The notes beneath the pieces were generated by a model. It worked only from the letters and a program-made list of their open reading frames with translations. It had not been told where the DNA came from and made no database searches. Of a stretch of DNA of 64,000 nt, positions 1-11,943 are shown in pieces. Where the stretch lies: assembly GCA_039619475.1 (NCBI GenBank), contig CM077115.1, positions 310,014,734-310,078,733 on the forward strand. The letters run 5' to 3'. The DNA comes from Icerya purchasi. Lineage: Eukaryota > Arthropoda > Insecta > Hemiptera > Monophlebidae. The stretch's first letter is position 1. Every line of letters begins with the position of its first letter. The position numbers were made by a program, and so were the translations under genes.

Positions 1-7
1 AATTATA

Positions 8-439
8 ATGTCTAGAATTTTATATGGAATTCAAATATGGGGCGAGGCTAAGAAAACTGAAATAAATAAAATAAGTAAAATACAGAAGAAGTGTTTGAAA
101 CTCATACTCCCTCATTGGAAGCAAAACGTCCCTGGATCAATATGGTGGAAGGAAAACAATGAAATGTCCCCCAAGATGTACTATTACTATTACAGACTAC
201 TAGAATTTAACGTCAATAATATAAAATTACCATCTAGGCAAAAAACTAGATTGACAAGAAACCAAAGTAATACATACTACATCTATCCTCGTGGGGTAAA
301 TCTGCGAATTGATAATACGGATAATTCGGTTTTAATTAAATTAATAAGTACAATCCCGAATCATATATTAGAGGAAAAAAGAATTGGTGTGTGGAAAAAG
401 GAGGTGGAAAATTGGTTAAAGGAATGGTGCAAAGATTAA
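8..439 (+). pseudogene. C-terminal fragment of a LINE reverse transcriptase
   Basis: Open for 143 codons up to a TAA. The start of the frame reads SRILYGIQIWG, followed by a K-rich helix with KISKIQKKCLKLIL. This is the typical thumb/connection segment of jockey-type RTs, in which a tyrosine-glycine turn precedes a 'KIQ..CL..I' helix. The catalytic palm would lie upstream, outside the window. The end is W-rich (WKKEVENWLKEW). No host gene signature is seen. I call it a transposon fragment rather than a working gene, although this piece itself has no stop codon. Confidence 0.7.
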
Positions 440-761
440 ACAACAAGTTACGTTCTGAATCTCTCTACCTTTTAATGCTCTTTTCTTTTTACGTTTTTGT
501 TTTTGGCTTCCTAGTGTTTTTACCGGACATTAAGTCGTAAAGAAGATTATGTTTCCCATTTTAAATATTGAGCTGTCGGCATGTAATAATTTACAGATAC
601 GTATTACGGGGCGTGTTACGTAGTTGCATGCGTATATATATTTTTATACTTAATCTTAACGCTAGAGTACTAATATTATGATTATAGAATAAGTTAAGAT
701 AAATTATAATTTTTATATGTATATATTTTTTTTGAATAAACGTTAATAAGAGTGTCGGGCA

Positions 762-791
762 CTCACACAACGGGCATATTTGCCCTGTGAG
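762..791 (+). repeat. stem-loop in the LINE 3' UTR next to the poly-A tail
   Basis: CTCACA (762-767) pairs with TGTGAG (786-791), and inside it GGGCA (772-776) pairs with TGCCC (781-785) around a TATT loop; CAAC forms a bulge. It lies about 20 bases before the A run. In several LINE families a 3' hairpin is what the RT recognises; that role here is inferred. Confidence 0.6.
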
Positions 792-811
792 ACCCACAAC
801 TTATTTCAAAC

Positions 812-841
<30 letters not shown>

Positions 842-842
<1 letters not shown>

Positions 843-1990
843 ATTTGTAGCCAGATTACTTTGTCCGTTTGTACTGTGGGCTCTGTAATTGCAGATGTGG
901 CCATGGTATGGGACAGCTAATTCCTTTTGCTCTTACCTTCGGCAATGCCATTCCTTTTCTTTTCAGGATGCATACGCTTGATATTTTTCGACGTTGATTG
1001 TTATTGTTTCTCCATCCTTGGTATAGCACTCTTTGTCAGATTCCATTCCTTGTTACTCCTAATTGCTGCTATGTATACGTGTTGATGAGTAATCATCCGT
1101 TGCTGACAAGCCCAGGGAAAAACCTACACAAGAAAAAAAAAAATATTCACTGACTTAGAGGAAGGTAAAATCTTAGACGGAATTTTCGAATGACCGGAAA
1201 ATACTGATCAAAGACCTTTACAGTGGATATTAATGGTTAAATTGAAACAATATTTGTTAAAAGAATTTTGTTATTTCGGTTGGGAATGATGTTTTTCAGA
1301 AGGTAGTCTAATATAGAAAATAACTTTGCCGTTTCCTTTTTGTAATATTAGAAGAGTGCCGCATGGCGGGACAATTATTTGGGCTAGCAATATCAGTAAA
1401 GGTAAAAACTGGGAAGACCAGCTTCCCTTGGCTAATATTTTTAACCTCGAAGTATGAAACATTTTGAAGACTCACGATCTTGTGTATTTTTACTTGCTCC
1501 TTAAATACCGGACAGGAAGAGTCAAGGGCAGAATGATTTTCACCACAATGAATGCGATGAAAACTAGCTGGGTTATTTTATTGGGTGAAAGTACATTCCG
1601 AAGAAGAGCGACTAGAAGAGCAAAAGACGCAAATAGGTTTGCTCTGACATGAAGAATTGCAATGACCGAGTGGGAGACAATTACGACAAAGACGGTTCTT
1701 TATTTAACAGATATGAGTGTGTAAGGCGAGTATGCCCAAGTTGTAGTCTGCATAACGTTACCGCCTGTTTTATGCTTTCTCGACTTGAGAAAAGCCATGG
1801 TTTCGTGGACGATTTTATGGAGCGTAATTTATTTCCCGTTGGTAACTTTTGCCAATCGCTGTTCCAGATGTTGTTAAAATGGCATTTAAGTTGATGTTTA
1901 AAGTCGGTAAACGGTACCGTTACGTTTGAAGTTGACGCATGTTTGTTAATCGTTTTAACGGAGTTTTCCGCATTTTTAAAGCTCTGTATG
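842..1990. other. no gene recognised
   Basis: Short open frames of 60-80 codons occur at 1464-1652 and 1649-1894, but they lack family motifs, splice structure or skewed composition. I see no repeat or RNA gene that I can name. The segment is slightly less AT-rich than its surroundings, so an old unrecognised element is possible. Confidence 0.4.
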
Positions 1991-1995
1991 CCGCA

Positions 1996-2511
1996 TTAGG
2001 CTCGGTTACACCATGGTGGTATAGGAGATATGGGGTCCCGGACCAGTACTGGAATTTGGATGTTTAGCTGATGTAGAATGGACATAACGTGATCAATTGT
2101 TGTTCCGTTCTGGTTCTCAGTGGTATCATCTGGAGAGTTTGGCTCTGTGCTCCTTATGATGCTGAAAGCCAGCACGGTTAGATAAGTTTGTCGCAAATCT
2201 AATGGCCACTCCGCTGAATCATATAGTAGACTCGGTATCGGGGAGGTTCGGAAAGCTCCAGTTGCCAACCTCAAAGCGGTATGATGGATAGTATCCAAAC
2301 ATTTTAGGGTCGATATGTTAGCGGAAGCATAGGCTGGTGCACCATAATCCATTTTGGACCTTACAAGGGTACGATACAGCATTAATAGATTATGTCTGGT
2401 TGCGCCGTAGGTTGTATGCGATAGCTTCCGCAGTAGGTTTAGTTTTTTACCGCAACTAGTTTTCAATGCGTTAATGTGTGCTTTCCAAGTGAGTTTGCTC
2501 TCAAATGTCAT
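1996..2511 (-). pseudogene. LINE reverse-transcriptase thumb/connection
   Basis: 171 codons beginning MTFESKLTWKAHINALK, the 'LGxxFD..LxWxxHI..L' block that follows the RT palm. Next comes 'LLMLYRTLVRSKMDYGAPAY' (thumb), then the 'LDTIHHTALRLATGAFRTSP' block typical of jockey-type elements. It stops at 1996. An RNase H domain or 3' UTR, if once present, is missing. Confidence 0.85.
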
Positions 2512-2649
2512 TCCTAAATATTTTAACTTTATTTATGGATGTTATACGATTGTTATTAACAGTTAGGCTTACTATGCGATCACACTTTTTCCACCTACAG
2601 AAATGGGTTGCTATAGTTTTGTCGTTGAAAACCAATTATCTTCCGACCA

Positions 2650-2952
2650 TTAGTGCAGTCTATCAATTGTGCTCTGCAGAACGTTTTCTCCTAAGTTGAT
2701 ATCAGTGCATGGAAGAAATATGCATAAATCGTCTGCAAAAAGGAGTGATTTTACAGGTTTTTGCACTTGATTTACAATATCATTTATTGCGATATTAAAC
2801 AGTGTTGGGCTGAGGGCGGATCCCTGGGGAACTCCTGTCCGTACCGTATGCGGATCAGACAGAACGGATCCCAATCTTACTTGAAAGCGGCGATCGGAGA
2901 GGAAGTTCGCAATAAACATACAAAGGCGACCTTTGAAGTTCCAGGAGTGCAA
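2650..2952 (-). pseudogene. LINE reverse-transcriptase palm
   Basis: The 100-codon frame has GVPQGSALSPTLFNI (RT block 4) and LLFADDLCIF (block 5, with the FADD metal-binding pair). The first catalytic aspartate block lies upstream near 3050-2960 in another frame. The active-site motifs themselves look intact, so decay is by frame breaks and not by loss of the catalytic motif. Confidence 0.85.
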
Positions 2953-3087
2953 GGTTAAAAGAATTTTGTATCTCCATATGTTGTCAAATGCTTTCTTGAA
3001 ATCGAAAAAAACGGCTAATAGGTGGTGCTTGTTTGAGAAAGCTTTACTTATGGAGCGCTGTAACGCAAGGATCGGATCAATGGTAAA

Positions 3088-4176
3088 TCATCCTGACCGA
3101 AATTCATATTGAATATTTGTAAATAAATTACGTGTTTCGATTTCCCATAGTAGTCTGCCATTGATAATTTTTTCTAACACTTTACATACAACTGATGTAA
3201 GAGATATTGGTCTCTTGAGTAGTGGGATTATAATGGCATTTTTCCATTGCAATGAGAGATTACCTGAGAACCATATTTCATTGTAAATTACAAGCAGAGT
3301 TTTTAATATAAAGTCAGGTGCATATTTTAAAAGATAAATGTGAAAATTATCCGAACCGACTGCTTTCGGTTTAGTACGTTTAATGGCAGCACACAGTTCT
3401 TCCATTGTGATAGGTTGGTTATATGGTTCTTGGTTATTGCTGGTAAAGTTAAGACCAAAACTAGCATTTTTACCTGTATTGGATAATTTTGTATTGTTTA
3501 TAAATTGATTTTCATCTTTAGTTGACATTGTAAAAAATTCTACAAATGCGGCGTTTATTTTGTCAATATTAGTGCATATGTTACTACCGATTTTTATACA
3601 TGTCGGTGTAAAGTATTGCGTTGACTTTTCGATGGATTTAATTTTTTTCCACACAACTTTGGTCGGTGTATTAGGATTCAAGGTTTCTACATAGTTTTTC
3701 CAGTAGTTTAATTTTGCTTGTTTGAGAATATACCTGGCTTTTGCTCGTAGTCTTCTAAAATTCAGATGGTTTTCCATGTTCGGGTTCGACTTAAACTTTT
3801 TTAAAGCGTTCCGTCTGTTTCTGATTGCAGTTGCACAGTCCTTAGACCACCAAGGGACTTTTACGCTGCCAGTTTGTATAATAGTTTTATTAGGTGGTGA
3901 ACATCTTTTTGCCTGCTCGATGAGTGCGTTTGTAAATGTCTGCACACTGGTGTCAATATTGCCCAATGTAATTGTATAACATTGTAACGAACATTGAGCT
4001 TTGTAATTTAACCAGTTAGTTCTTTTATACTTCGGGAACGGATTTACATTATTTCCGGCATAAGTAGTAGTTTCTGGTTGTAATTGGCTTTTTATAATAA
4101 TCGGAAAATGATCACTTCCATCAAGGTCATTATGTACATAAAATTGTATTTTACTGCTCAATTGAGGGGAGCACAA
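3088..4176 (-). pseudogene. LINE ORF2 middle: endonuclease end and reverse-transcriptase fingers
   Basis: 362 open codons. Near the N-terminus is GSDHFPII, the terminal SDH motif of the endonuclease. A W/K-rich linker follows, with 'WWSKDC..AIRNRRNAL'. Later come 'RTKPKAVGSDNFH' (RT block 0/1: K..GSD) and 'LKRPISLTSVVCKVLEKII' (RT block 2: RPISL....K..E). It ends in FRSG near 3090, where a frame break separates it from the catalytic palm. The arrangement is the standard one for jockey ORF2. Confidence 0.85.
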
Positions 4177-4398
4177 AGCTAAGTCAATATTAGACCATGT
4201 TCGATAAGATAAGTTATAATGAGTGTTGGCTCCGTTAAATTAAGCAATGTAAGGTTAAACGCGTTAATTTCAATTTTCTATGATCTTGCCTCTTGAATTT
4301 GGCTTTTTGCTTGACCACATTGGGCTATTTCAGATCTCCTAATATAATGAACGGTTTAAGCAGATGCTTTATCAATGAAAAGAAATGTTCCGTACTAA

Positions 4399-4719
4399 TT
4401 ATCTCTGTAAAATACACAATATTGTAATTGGTTGTTTAAAGCAAACTTTGACTGCTAACATTAGTAGCCCAGTGTTCAACTCGATTGTTTCATAATAATA
4501 TTTTGATTTAACAGCTATTAATATGCCACTATGTGCATAGTCATGTACTGTAGTGAAAATTATTTTATAGCCAGGGATACGGAAATTTTGGTTGTTTTTA
4601 AGATGCGTTTCCAGGAGACAGATGACAGACGAATTATATTCTGATATGATAAGTTTAAGGTATTCATGGTGTAGATATATGCCAGTGCAATTCCACGAAA
4701 TAAATGTGCCTTCCTGCAT
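4399..4719 (-). pseudogene. LINE endonuclease, N-terminal part
   Basis: The 106-codon frame begins FISWNCTGI, followed by VICLLETHL about 30 residues later. These are the first two conserved blocks of APE-type LINE endonucleases: the N of the WN block and the catalytic E of the LxETxL block. It starts about 50 bp after the gag-like frame ends, as ORF2 does in jockey elements. The frame is lost after 4399 and the next part of the domain is in a different frame. Confidence 0.75.
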
Positions 4720-4772
4720 TTATGTTTGTTTATATGACAACTTGCGGTGATTGTTTTTCCATGTTTGGTCGC

Positions 4773-6170
4773 TCAGTTTGATGACTTTGGGTAAACTGTT
4801 GGGTCTGAGTTAGGAATGGACTGTACTTGATCTTTTAGTACCGTCATAGTCTTGGTAAATTTTGCTTTAGTTCCACGGTCAGTTAGGAACTGATAGTTCT
4901 CATCTAGCATGGAAACAAGTGCTGTAATGTCGGTAGTGAAGTCTTTGACAACATCACATGCGATTTTGGCTGGTTTACACGTATCTATAAAGAGGGCAAG
5001 ATTTTGCAGAGACAGCGGATATCTCGATCCATTTTCATAAATGTTCTTTTTTAGAGGCTCGTAAATTAGATTAAGTGATTTTGGCGATGCGTGATGTTGT
5101 TGGGATTCTTCAGTATCACTTGGTTGTATTTTATCTACTTCTGAATCGGATTGTGTTTCGGAATCACGAGAGCTGCAGTGGTCGGGTTTCGTTGTGATCT
5201 CCTTTTTTGTTTTAGCTTTTTTGCTTTTTTTGTAACTCGGCTTCATGGATATGAGTGTTGTGTCTTCATCTAGTTGAGTCTTTGTGGACGAATTGTCTGA
5301 CAGGGCACGTTTTGTTCTCTCTGTTGTATTGGGGTTTTTAATGAATGTTTGAATCGGTTGTGTGGTTATAGGAGCCAGTTGTACGACGTTTTGTGTTTCA
5401 TTAGCTGATACAGTTGCTATGAGATCTGTGTGGCCAGGAGGATATGCGTTTGACTTTATGTTTGAAGGAGCATTGTCTTCTGTTAGTACATTATCTAAGT
5501 AATTGTCTTGTGGAATGTTACAGTCATCTGCTTTATGACCTTTACTATTGCATTTGAAGCAAGTATATTCATTAAGGTTAAAAAAAATTCGGTGCATTTT
5601 GTCACCAAATGGGATTAGAAAGGATGTCGGCAGAACTGGCTGATCTGGTTCAGGTTTTACATAGATTTGACGTCTCCAGTTGATCACATGGCTGCACAGT
5701 TCATCAGAGGGATTAACTCGTAGGAGAGACATATTGGACACCGGTTGCAGCTTTCGTTGCGCCCGAATGGATTGTTCCAATAAGTCATTAGGTATAATTG
5801 GCGAGACATTTATGAATGCGAGCTATGATGAATTTGTCATCAAGATCTACGCCACCGTGAATCTTTAGAAACGTTTCAACGATCTGTTCATTTGCCAGAA
5901 ATATAGCGATTCTTTGATTACTAATTCGAGAAGCGGCTAGAATATTCTTCGCCCCGCCTACCAAATCTTTGATTGCAAGAAAATAATCACGAAGTTTGTA
6001 GTTATCAGTGTGTGAGATAATTACTCCCTGTTCTTCTTTCGGGTAGACGAAATTGGTGATCGGAGTTATTTTATTTTTAGCTTTTTGCGCGTAAGATGTT
6101 GATGATGATGATGGTGATGATGTGGGTTTGTTGATAATCTCGATATTATCATTTTTAATATGCTTCTATA
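4773..6170 (-). pseudogene. ORF1 (gag-like, CCHC zinc knuckle) of the jockey-type LINE
   Basis: A long frame (5780-4773, 335 codons) carries one CX2CX4HX4C zinc knuckle, seen as CFKCNSKGHKADDC at about residues 75-88, then a polar serine/threonine/lysine-rich linker. The N-terminal part continues in another frame from about 6170 to 5790 and includes a (GAT)n-coded serine run at about 6090-6120. One frameshift near 5790 therefore breaks the ORF. In jockey elements ORF1 binds element RNA. The upstream start is not certain. Confidence 0.75.
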
Positions 6171-6175
6171 ATAGG

Positions 6176-7849
6176 TTAGTGTATATTAGAAAAAGAGTAG
6201 GAGCCAAAATGGTTCCCTGACCTGCTCCATATTAGAAATTTTTTAGAGAGTGAACAATTTTTTGAAAAAATATTTATGTTAGTAACAGGGAATTTAGTAA
6301 GAAATCGACCGTTATGTGCAGCAAATGGGGAAAGTGTATTAGCTTGCGCATTGCCCTCAATCCCCGCCACAAAAAATCAATATGGAAAGCACGACAAGAA
6401 TACATTTGGAAGATAAACGTTCAAATGAAGAGAATAATGAGATTTTACCGATGGTAAAGATGAGAGGAGAAGTAATGGCTGAAAGAACATTTTTAGCGTC
6501 AGAAACAATCAGGAAATTATTAATGTAACTGGAAGAAGAAATATGAATGATAGCGCACGGAGAATAGCTAGAGATTCAGCCAAAAAAAAATGGAGCAGAC
6601 GGAAGGTAATTTTTAACGGATTTAGAATGATCGAGGGATGGAATAATAAAGGCAGCATTCATTCCCTCCTAACTCTTGGAACTATCGGTGTAAATACAAA
6701 AGTGAAGGGGGGAAGACAGATTAATGGTTAGGTTAAATTCACTAATGACAGTCGAATTAGGAGATTTACAAGAAGACGGAGAAAGACCAAGCTAAGAGGA
6801 CGATGGAAATTAGCGGAGACTTTTTGAAAGAAATGATATAGGGAAAAAACCGATAAAGGCAAAAGGCTATGATTTTTGAGTACAGAATCGCCAGTTTTGG
6901 AGAAAGGAAGTGTAAGAATGGATAAGTTATTAGTATAAGAGAAATGTTACGCATTCCTATTCTTCAATAGCAGAAGGTCTGTTAGTCTTGTCGCTCGTCC
7001 TTCACAATTTGGGTGGGGTATGTCATGTCATCTTTATCAATGACACTTTGATAGATGAGTTGTTGTTATTTCTTCCAAACACTGCTATATCATCTAGCAA
7101 TGCAGAAAAAGTTCTATAAAAATAAAGATATTACTTCCCTAGATATGTTGTCTAGAAACTACTGCACAACAATTAGTAACTAATTAACATTTACTAAATA
7201 GTTGATAGCATAGCAGGTAATTGCTTCAATGTAGAAAAACGATGTTTATTGCAGTGCTCTAGCGAGACAGGTAAATGATATCGATGATAAGAAAAATAAA
7301 TGACAATGGGAAGTGTGTGTGTGCTTTTGTCCATTGTCAGGGCTAGGTATTGCCGTGATAAAGATGATAATATTTTCTTCATTTAAAGTTCAGTGATTGT
7401 GGTTGTTTGTGTAATGAACAAGTGAATTTTGTTTTTTTAATTGTTGCAAAAGACACAATGACCCGGGTCGCGGTGATGAGCAGATCTCACTCTGCTTTAA
7501 TATGCTCTTTTTGTGTGTTTTTTCTTATTCTAATACAAAATATGAGTTACACACTTCATAAAGTATGCAAGTTTCCTATGTTCCAAGCACGAATAAATCA
7601 GTTATTCTGATATCATCAATGCATTTTAACAAAAATATCGATCAATCTACAAATGAACAAAAAAACCTGAAATCGTCACAACCTACAATGAAACTAAATG
7701 CGGTATTGGTCTGTTTATGATGTATCTAGAAACTCCCATCGTTGGCCACTAACAGTATTTTTCAATCTCTTGAATATCGGTAGAATAATGCTCTCAATAT
7801 ATACACAGATAATAATACTAGTAATATTATACACCGAAGAAATTTTTTA
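6176..7849. other. no gene recognised
   Basis: Only frames of about 60 codons without known motifs (for example 6543-6731 and 7407-7610). Part of 6350-6960 is purine-rich and may be old transposon sequence, but nothing can be named. No exon-like segment with good splice sites was found. Confidence 0.4.
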
Positions 7850-8401
7850 AAAACGTTAGCTTTCGAATTGATGAAACTAGCTATTGAAAAACGAATTAAC
7901 CAGCAGATGATACCCAGGCAAATCAAGGAATGTGGTTAGCAACTGCTGAAGCTTGATAAAAATGAATATACTACTCCTGAGGGAAAGAGAAGAACACTGG
8001 GTCGTTGTTATTTATGTAGTCGAGCTAAAAAAAATCGATCAGAAAATTGTGTCGTAAATGTGCAAAATGTATATGTAATGACCACTGCCAAATAGCGTGT
8101 AATACATGTCTTCTTTAAATTAGAAGATACGTTTTCTACATTTATTCAATTTTTGTATATTTTCACCATACCTTAGTGCACTTTATTTTTTAATTTATCT
8201 GTTATTCATGTTACAATCTTACTCGTAGTATTTATAAATACGGGTTATATTATTAAAAACTTCTAAAATATGATAAACACAAAAAATCAATAAAAATCAC
8301 ATTAAAATCATTAAAAAAAATTAATCAATTGTGGTGGACTACAATAGTAGTCTGCGCGACCACTCATGAGACAATACTCCACGCGACCACTGTAGTGTTA
8401 A
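7850..8401 (+). mobile_element. piggyBac-like transposon relic: C-terminal zinc domain and 3' end
   Basis: From about 7978 one frame reads GKRRTLGRCYLCSR and, after a one-base shift, CRKCAKCICNDHC..ACNTCL and a stop at about 8118. This is the cysteine-rich C-terminal domain (CxxC...CxxC...C.C..HC) of piggyBac-type transposases. The sequence then runs about 280 bp to a terminal GTAGTG followed by TTAA (8398-8401), the target site of this superfamily. The rest of the transposase (before 7850) is unrecognisable. It is a dead copy. Confidence 0.65.
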
Positions 8402-8429
8402 AAGAACACCAAATTCAATTCAAAATGAG

Positions 8430-9880
8430 ATTTTACAAAGTATGTTTTCTATGTGTCAAGAAGAAATTAAAAAATAAATTAACGAAAAACAATTTTCAAT
8501 AATTCAGTGTGACAAAACAACTGACATTTTGAATCACTGCAAATGGTTCTTATATTTATTTATATCACAGTTGTATATATGAAAGATTTTGGAATTTTTT
8601 GAGGGTCACAGATCGATCAGCTAATGGTTTAATGGAACTGATTGAGAACAAATTGAAATGCTTCATCTCGGGCACACCTTTTAAGTTCATTGCACAATAC
8701 TATTACGGTGCTGGTGTAATATCTGGTGGCAGTACGAGCAATGTACAAGTAAAACTCAAATAAAAATTCAAATATGCTCACTTCGTCCATTACTGTGCCC
8801 ATCAATTAAATTTAATATTTTAGAATGCTATGAGTCAAAATCCTAGAGTGAAAAAAGTTTCTTTTAAAACTTATCTCCAATAACTAATCTATTTAAAGTT
8901 AAACTCATAGATGTAACATAATAGAAGAAATTTTACAACAGAAACTGCTTGTTGCCTAACACATTGGAACTATAATTATCTGGATTATAAATATGATTCA
9001 TGAAAACCATAAAAAATTAATAGAACGTTTTGAACTGCTGGAAGAAAACTGCGATAAAACAGTTATATATGCAGGGAGACTTTCAGTTTACAAAATACAT
9101 TACAAAATTTTGGTTTTTTATTTTGACTTAATCTATTTTATAAAATTTTTCCGCATGTAAACATACTGTTCAATCAGTTTCAGTGTAAAAATAAAGACAG
9201 CATAGCTCTTCTAAGGGACTTTTGATAAAATCGTATCCGAAATTCGAAATTCTGCTTTTAAACTCGATTTAAATGAACCTGAAAATTGTTTAAATTATAA
9301 TAAACGAAGAAAGGTAATCGCAGAAAGGAATAGAAATTCTGTTGTCGCTAAAGAAATATGCCACATAATAATTTTTCAATTAAAAGAAGTACTTTCATAT
9401 AAAAGCCCATTTAGAGACTATTAATTTAGTACATGTTAAAAATTTTGCCTTTTTATAGGAACCATTTCCCTACATCCATGTTTGAATCGGTCGTTCAATT
9501 TTATTAAATGCTAAATAAGTCTAAATTAAAAGAGTTGGAAATCATTTATTCCAGAGAAGATTTTCAGTGCGTTATTGATTTTTAAAATAAGCTATCTTGG
9601 TTGCCTGAGAATAGATTAAATAACACTTTTAACGAAACGATTAAATTAATTCAAATTATCATAACCAACCCCATATCAATTGCTGAATCCAAGAGATATT
9701 TTTTAACTATTAAAAGGATAAAAATATTTTTAAGAAATACAACTGAAGAAAGACTTAATGTTTTAATATGATTTCGGTGAATAATAATTTAAATCATACT
9801 AAAATTCGCGACTTTGATAAAAAAGTGACAGAACATTTTATTTTGATAAAAGAATATAAAATGGAATTCAAATATAAAAA
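8430..9880 (+). mobile_element. hAT-superfamily transposase relic
   Basis: Translated pieces in shifting frames match the ZMYM/DUF4371-type hAT transposases: 'QCDKTTDI' (about 8507, the DETTD block), then 'VTDRSANGLMELI', 'GAGVISGGST', and 'FVHYCAHQLNLIF' (about 8779, the C.AH.LNL block). Near 9669-9770 comes 'SIAESKRYFLTIKRIKIFLR', the C-terminal hAT dimerisation domain. Order and spacing fit one full transposase of about 450 codons. Many stops and shifts make it non-functional. It follows the piggyBac relic directly. Confidence 0.75.
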
Positions 9881-10270
9881 ATAGTATAATTTTTTTCTTT
9901 CTTTTTCTTTATTATTTGTAAATGAATTAATTTAAACATTAAATGTATATATGTAGTTTTTCTTAGTTATTTTTTACGTAACTATTAAATTAAATTTATC
10001 TTTAAGTATTCTCCATCATGGATTCATCAATAAATAAGTAAAAGTTTTTGATAAGATATATATTTTATTAAGAATTTAATGTCATTAGTTTATTTAATAA
10101 CTATTTTTATTTCGTAATACCTGAAAAATATTTTCTCTATTTATTATTATTATAGGATTGATAAAATAAATTAAAATCATATGTACTTATTAAAACGATT
10201 ATTAGACTGTATTATAAATTTCCTTTTATCATTACTGTGTTTTTTAATTTTCTGGATAACTGGAGTCTGT
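9881..10270. other. AT-rich spacer
   Basis: Very AT-rich with no open frame, RNA gene or repeat that I can name. It separates the hAT relic from the inverted-repeat element. Confidence 0.4.
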
Positions 10271-10327
10271 CAGGGCTAGACTCCATTCGCAATGCTAAAA
10301 TGGATACTTTGCAACGCGACACGATCG
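10271..10327 (+). repeat. left terminal inverted repeat of the 1.67-kb element
   Basis: Pairs with 11887-11943. It starts CAGGGCTAG and ends CGATCG. Confidence 0.75.
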
Positions 10328-11886
10328 TACCAATTTTTTTGCTTCTTTCCATATCCGCGCCAGTAGATTGCGCCAGCAGATGTTAGCTGTACGCTTGATG
10401 TCCTAAAACTGTTAACAATTAACATTTATCCGGTTTTGCTGTAACTGTAAAAGTTTGAATTTCAGTGTTCTAATACATTATAAAGTGTATGATGTACCCC
10501 ATATTTGTATTACATAGTTATATTAATTGCATCCGAAAGTATAACTACGTATATTGTACGATATATTCTACAACATTACTCTTTGTATTGTAATCGATAT
10601 AAAAATAAAGTTTTATATGTAGTTCAACTTTAATTTGAAAAAGTTCGGATATTACACAGCATTATGCATCGAGCGAAAGATTATATTTACAAAATAGTTA
10701 TAAAAGCGACTGACAATGAAAATTTGAGAAATTATCTTCTATATGCAGTATGTAATGGTTTTCAAATCATGGTTCCAACATCATAGGGGTTTGAATATTA
10801 AAAAAAAAGTTGTCGATTTATAAATGCATAGTTAAAACATTACAGTTATTATTTAAATATACTTTTTTAAGAAGCATTTTGTAATAATAATGATGAGCAG
10901 AAATAATGGTAATAAATGAAATAAAGAATTAAAGGGAAATAAAGTTCAGAAAAAATCTTACAGCAATACAACAAATTATTCAACTAACAACAATCTCAGA
11001 AACCATAATTATACTCTCGAACGTAGAAAAAATGTTATCTATTATTTATGAACTTACTTTGTATAGTACATCGAAAAATGTAATACAAACTGAGACACAG
11101 GATTTCGGAAGTAATTAAGGTGCTTTAAAAAAATTTAATGGTAAACGATCTTTACATAATGTTTACAATTACATTCAGTTAAAAGTTGTGTCTATTTAAA
11201 CATTATCATTACATATTCAGATATGCAAATATGTAAGAACAGAATGGTGCAAATAGAAGTTGATGTACAATTATGATAAGGAAGACGCGTCTTTTTATAA
11301 ATAAATAAATAAAAACTCGTAAAGCATTGACGATTTTAATAAAATGTTATGTGAGTTCCGACGGCTAATCTCTGTGAAAATTGTTCACGTAAATAATTTT
11401 TTTAAAATCATTTTCTCCCGAAAATAATTATTATATTTATGTTTACTTCGGTTGAAATTATAGTTTTGCTTTTCCCTCTAATTCACATCTTTTTTTAAAC
11501 CTTCGCTTTTTTTCACATAATTATAATAAACTAGTTTTTGTTTTTACAATTTTTATTTTGCACGTATTTATTTTAAATGATTTTGAGTTAAAGTTAGTAG
11601 TAAGTGTATAAAAAATATTTCACATCGTTTAAAAATAAAACAACTATTAATACTCTACATAATTTATTATAACATCAAGAAAATTTTTCTAATATAAAAT
11701 ACGTAACATTTGTTTAAATATTTTAAAATAAAAAGATAACTTCGCTGTTGGTTTTAACCTCTAGTACAGCCATGTGATAATGAATGTCTTAAGCATTAGA
11801 CTTGCACACACTACCACTAAACAACTATTTCACTTGGATAATTAGGTCTAAAATATTGTAATATAGTATTATATATAAAAACAGTG

Positions 11887-11943
11887 CGATCGTGAAGCGT
11901 TGCAAAGTATCAATTTTAGCATTGCGAATGGAGTCTAGCTCTG
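11887..11943 (-). repeat. right terminal inverted repeat of the 1.67-kb element
   Basis: Reverse complement of 10271-10327 with a few substitutions. Confidence 0.75.

Larger units (their letters stand above)
1..841 (+). mobile_element. 3' part of a non-LTR retrotransposon (LINE), truncated by the window edge
   Basis: Contains the last part of a reverse-transcriptase ORF (8-439), an AT-rich 3' UTR, a stem-loop at 762-791 and a pure A run from about 811. ORF end, UTR and poly-A in this order on one strand is how a LINE inserts by target-primed reverse transcription. The family is probably of the jockey/R1 group, judged by the ORF end only. The 5' part lies outside the window. No target-site duplication could be checked. 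Confidence 0.75.
1991..6175 (-). mobile_element. decayed jockey-type non-LTR retrotransposon (gag + endonuclease/RT)
   Basis: Read on the minus strand, the order is gag-like ORF1 with a zinc knuckle (about 6170-4773), apurinic-type endonuclease (4719 to about 4080), reverse transcriptase (about 3900-2650) and RT thumb (2511-1996). This is the complete two-ORF order of jockey-clade LINEs. Several frameshifts and stops break both ORFs. No poly-A tail is seen at the low-coordinate end, so the 3' end is probably truncated near 1990. The 5' end is near 6175. It lies outside any recognised host gene. Confidence 0.85.
10271..11943. mobile_element. non-coding element of 1.67 kb with 57-bp terminal inverted repeats
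   Basis: The left end (10271-10327, starting CAGGGCTAGACTCC) is repeated inverted at the right end (11887-11943, ending GGAGTCTAGCTCTG) with about four or five mismatches over 57 positions. The interior is AT-rich and has no coding frame, so this is a non-autonomous element. The CAGGG start recalls hAT ends, but I do not see a clear 8-bp duplication of the flanks, so the superfamily is open. Confidence 0.75.

Noticed and set aside
591..797. Minus frame with CPLCECP
   Set aside because: The cysteines come from the hairpin region of the LINE 3' UTR on the opposite strand.
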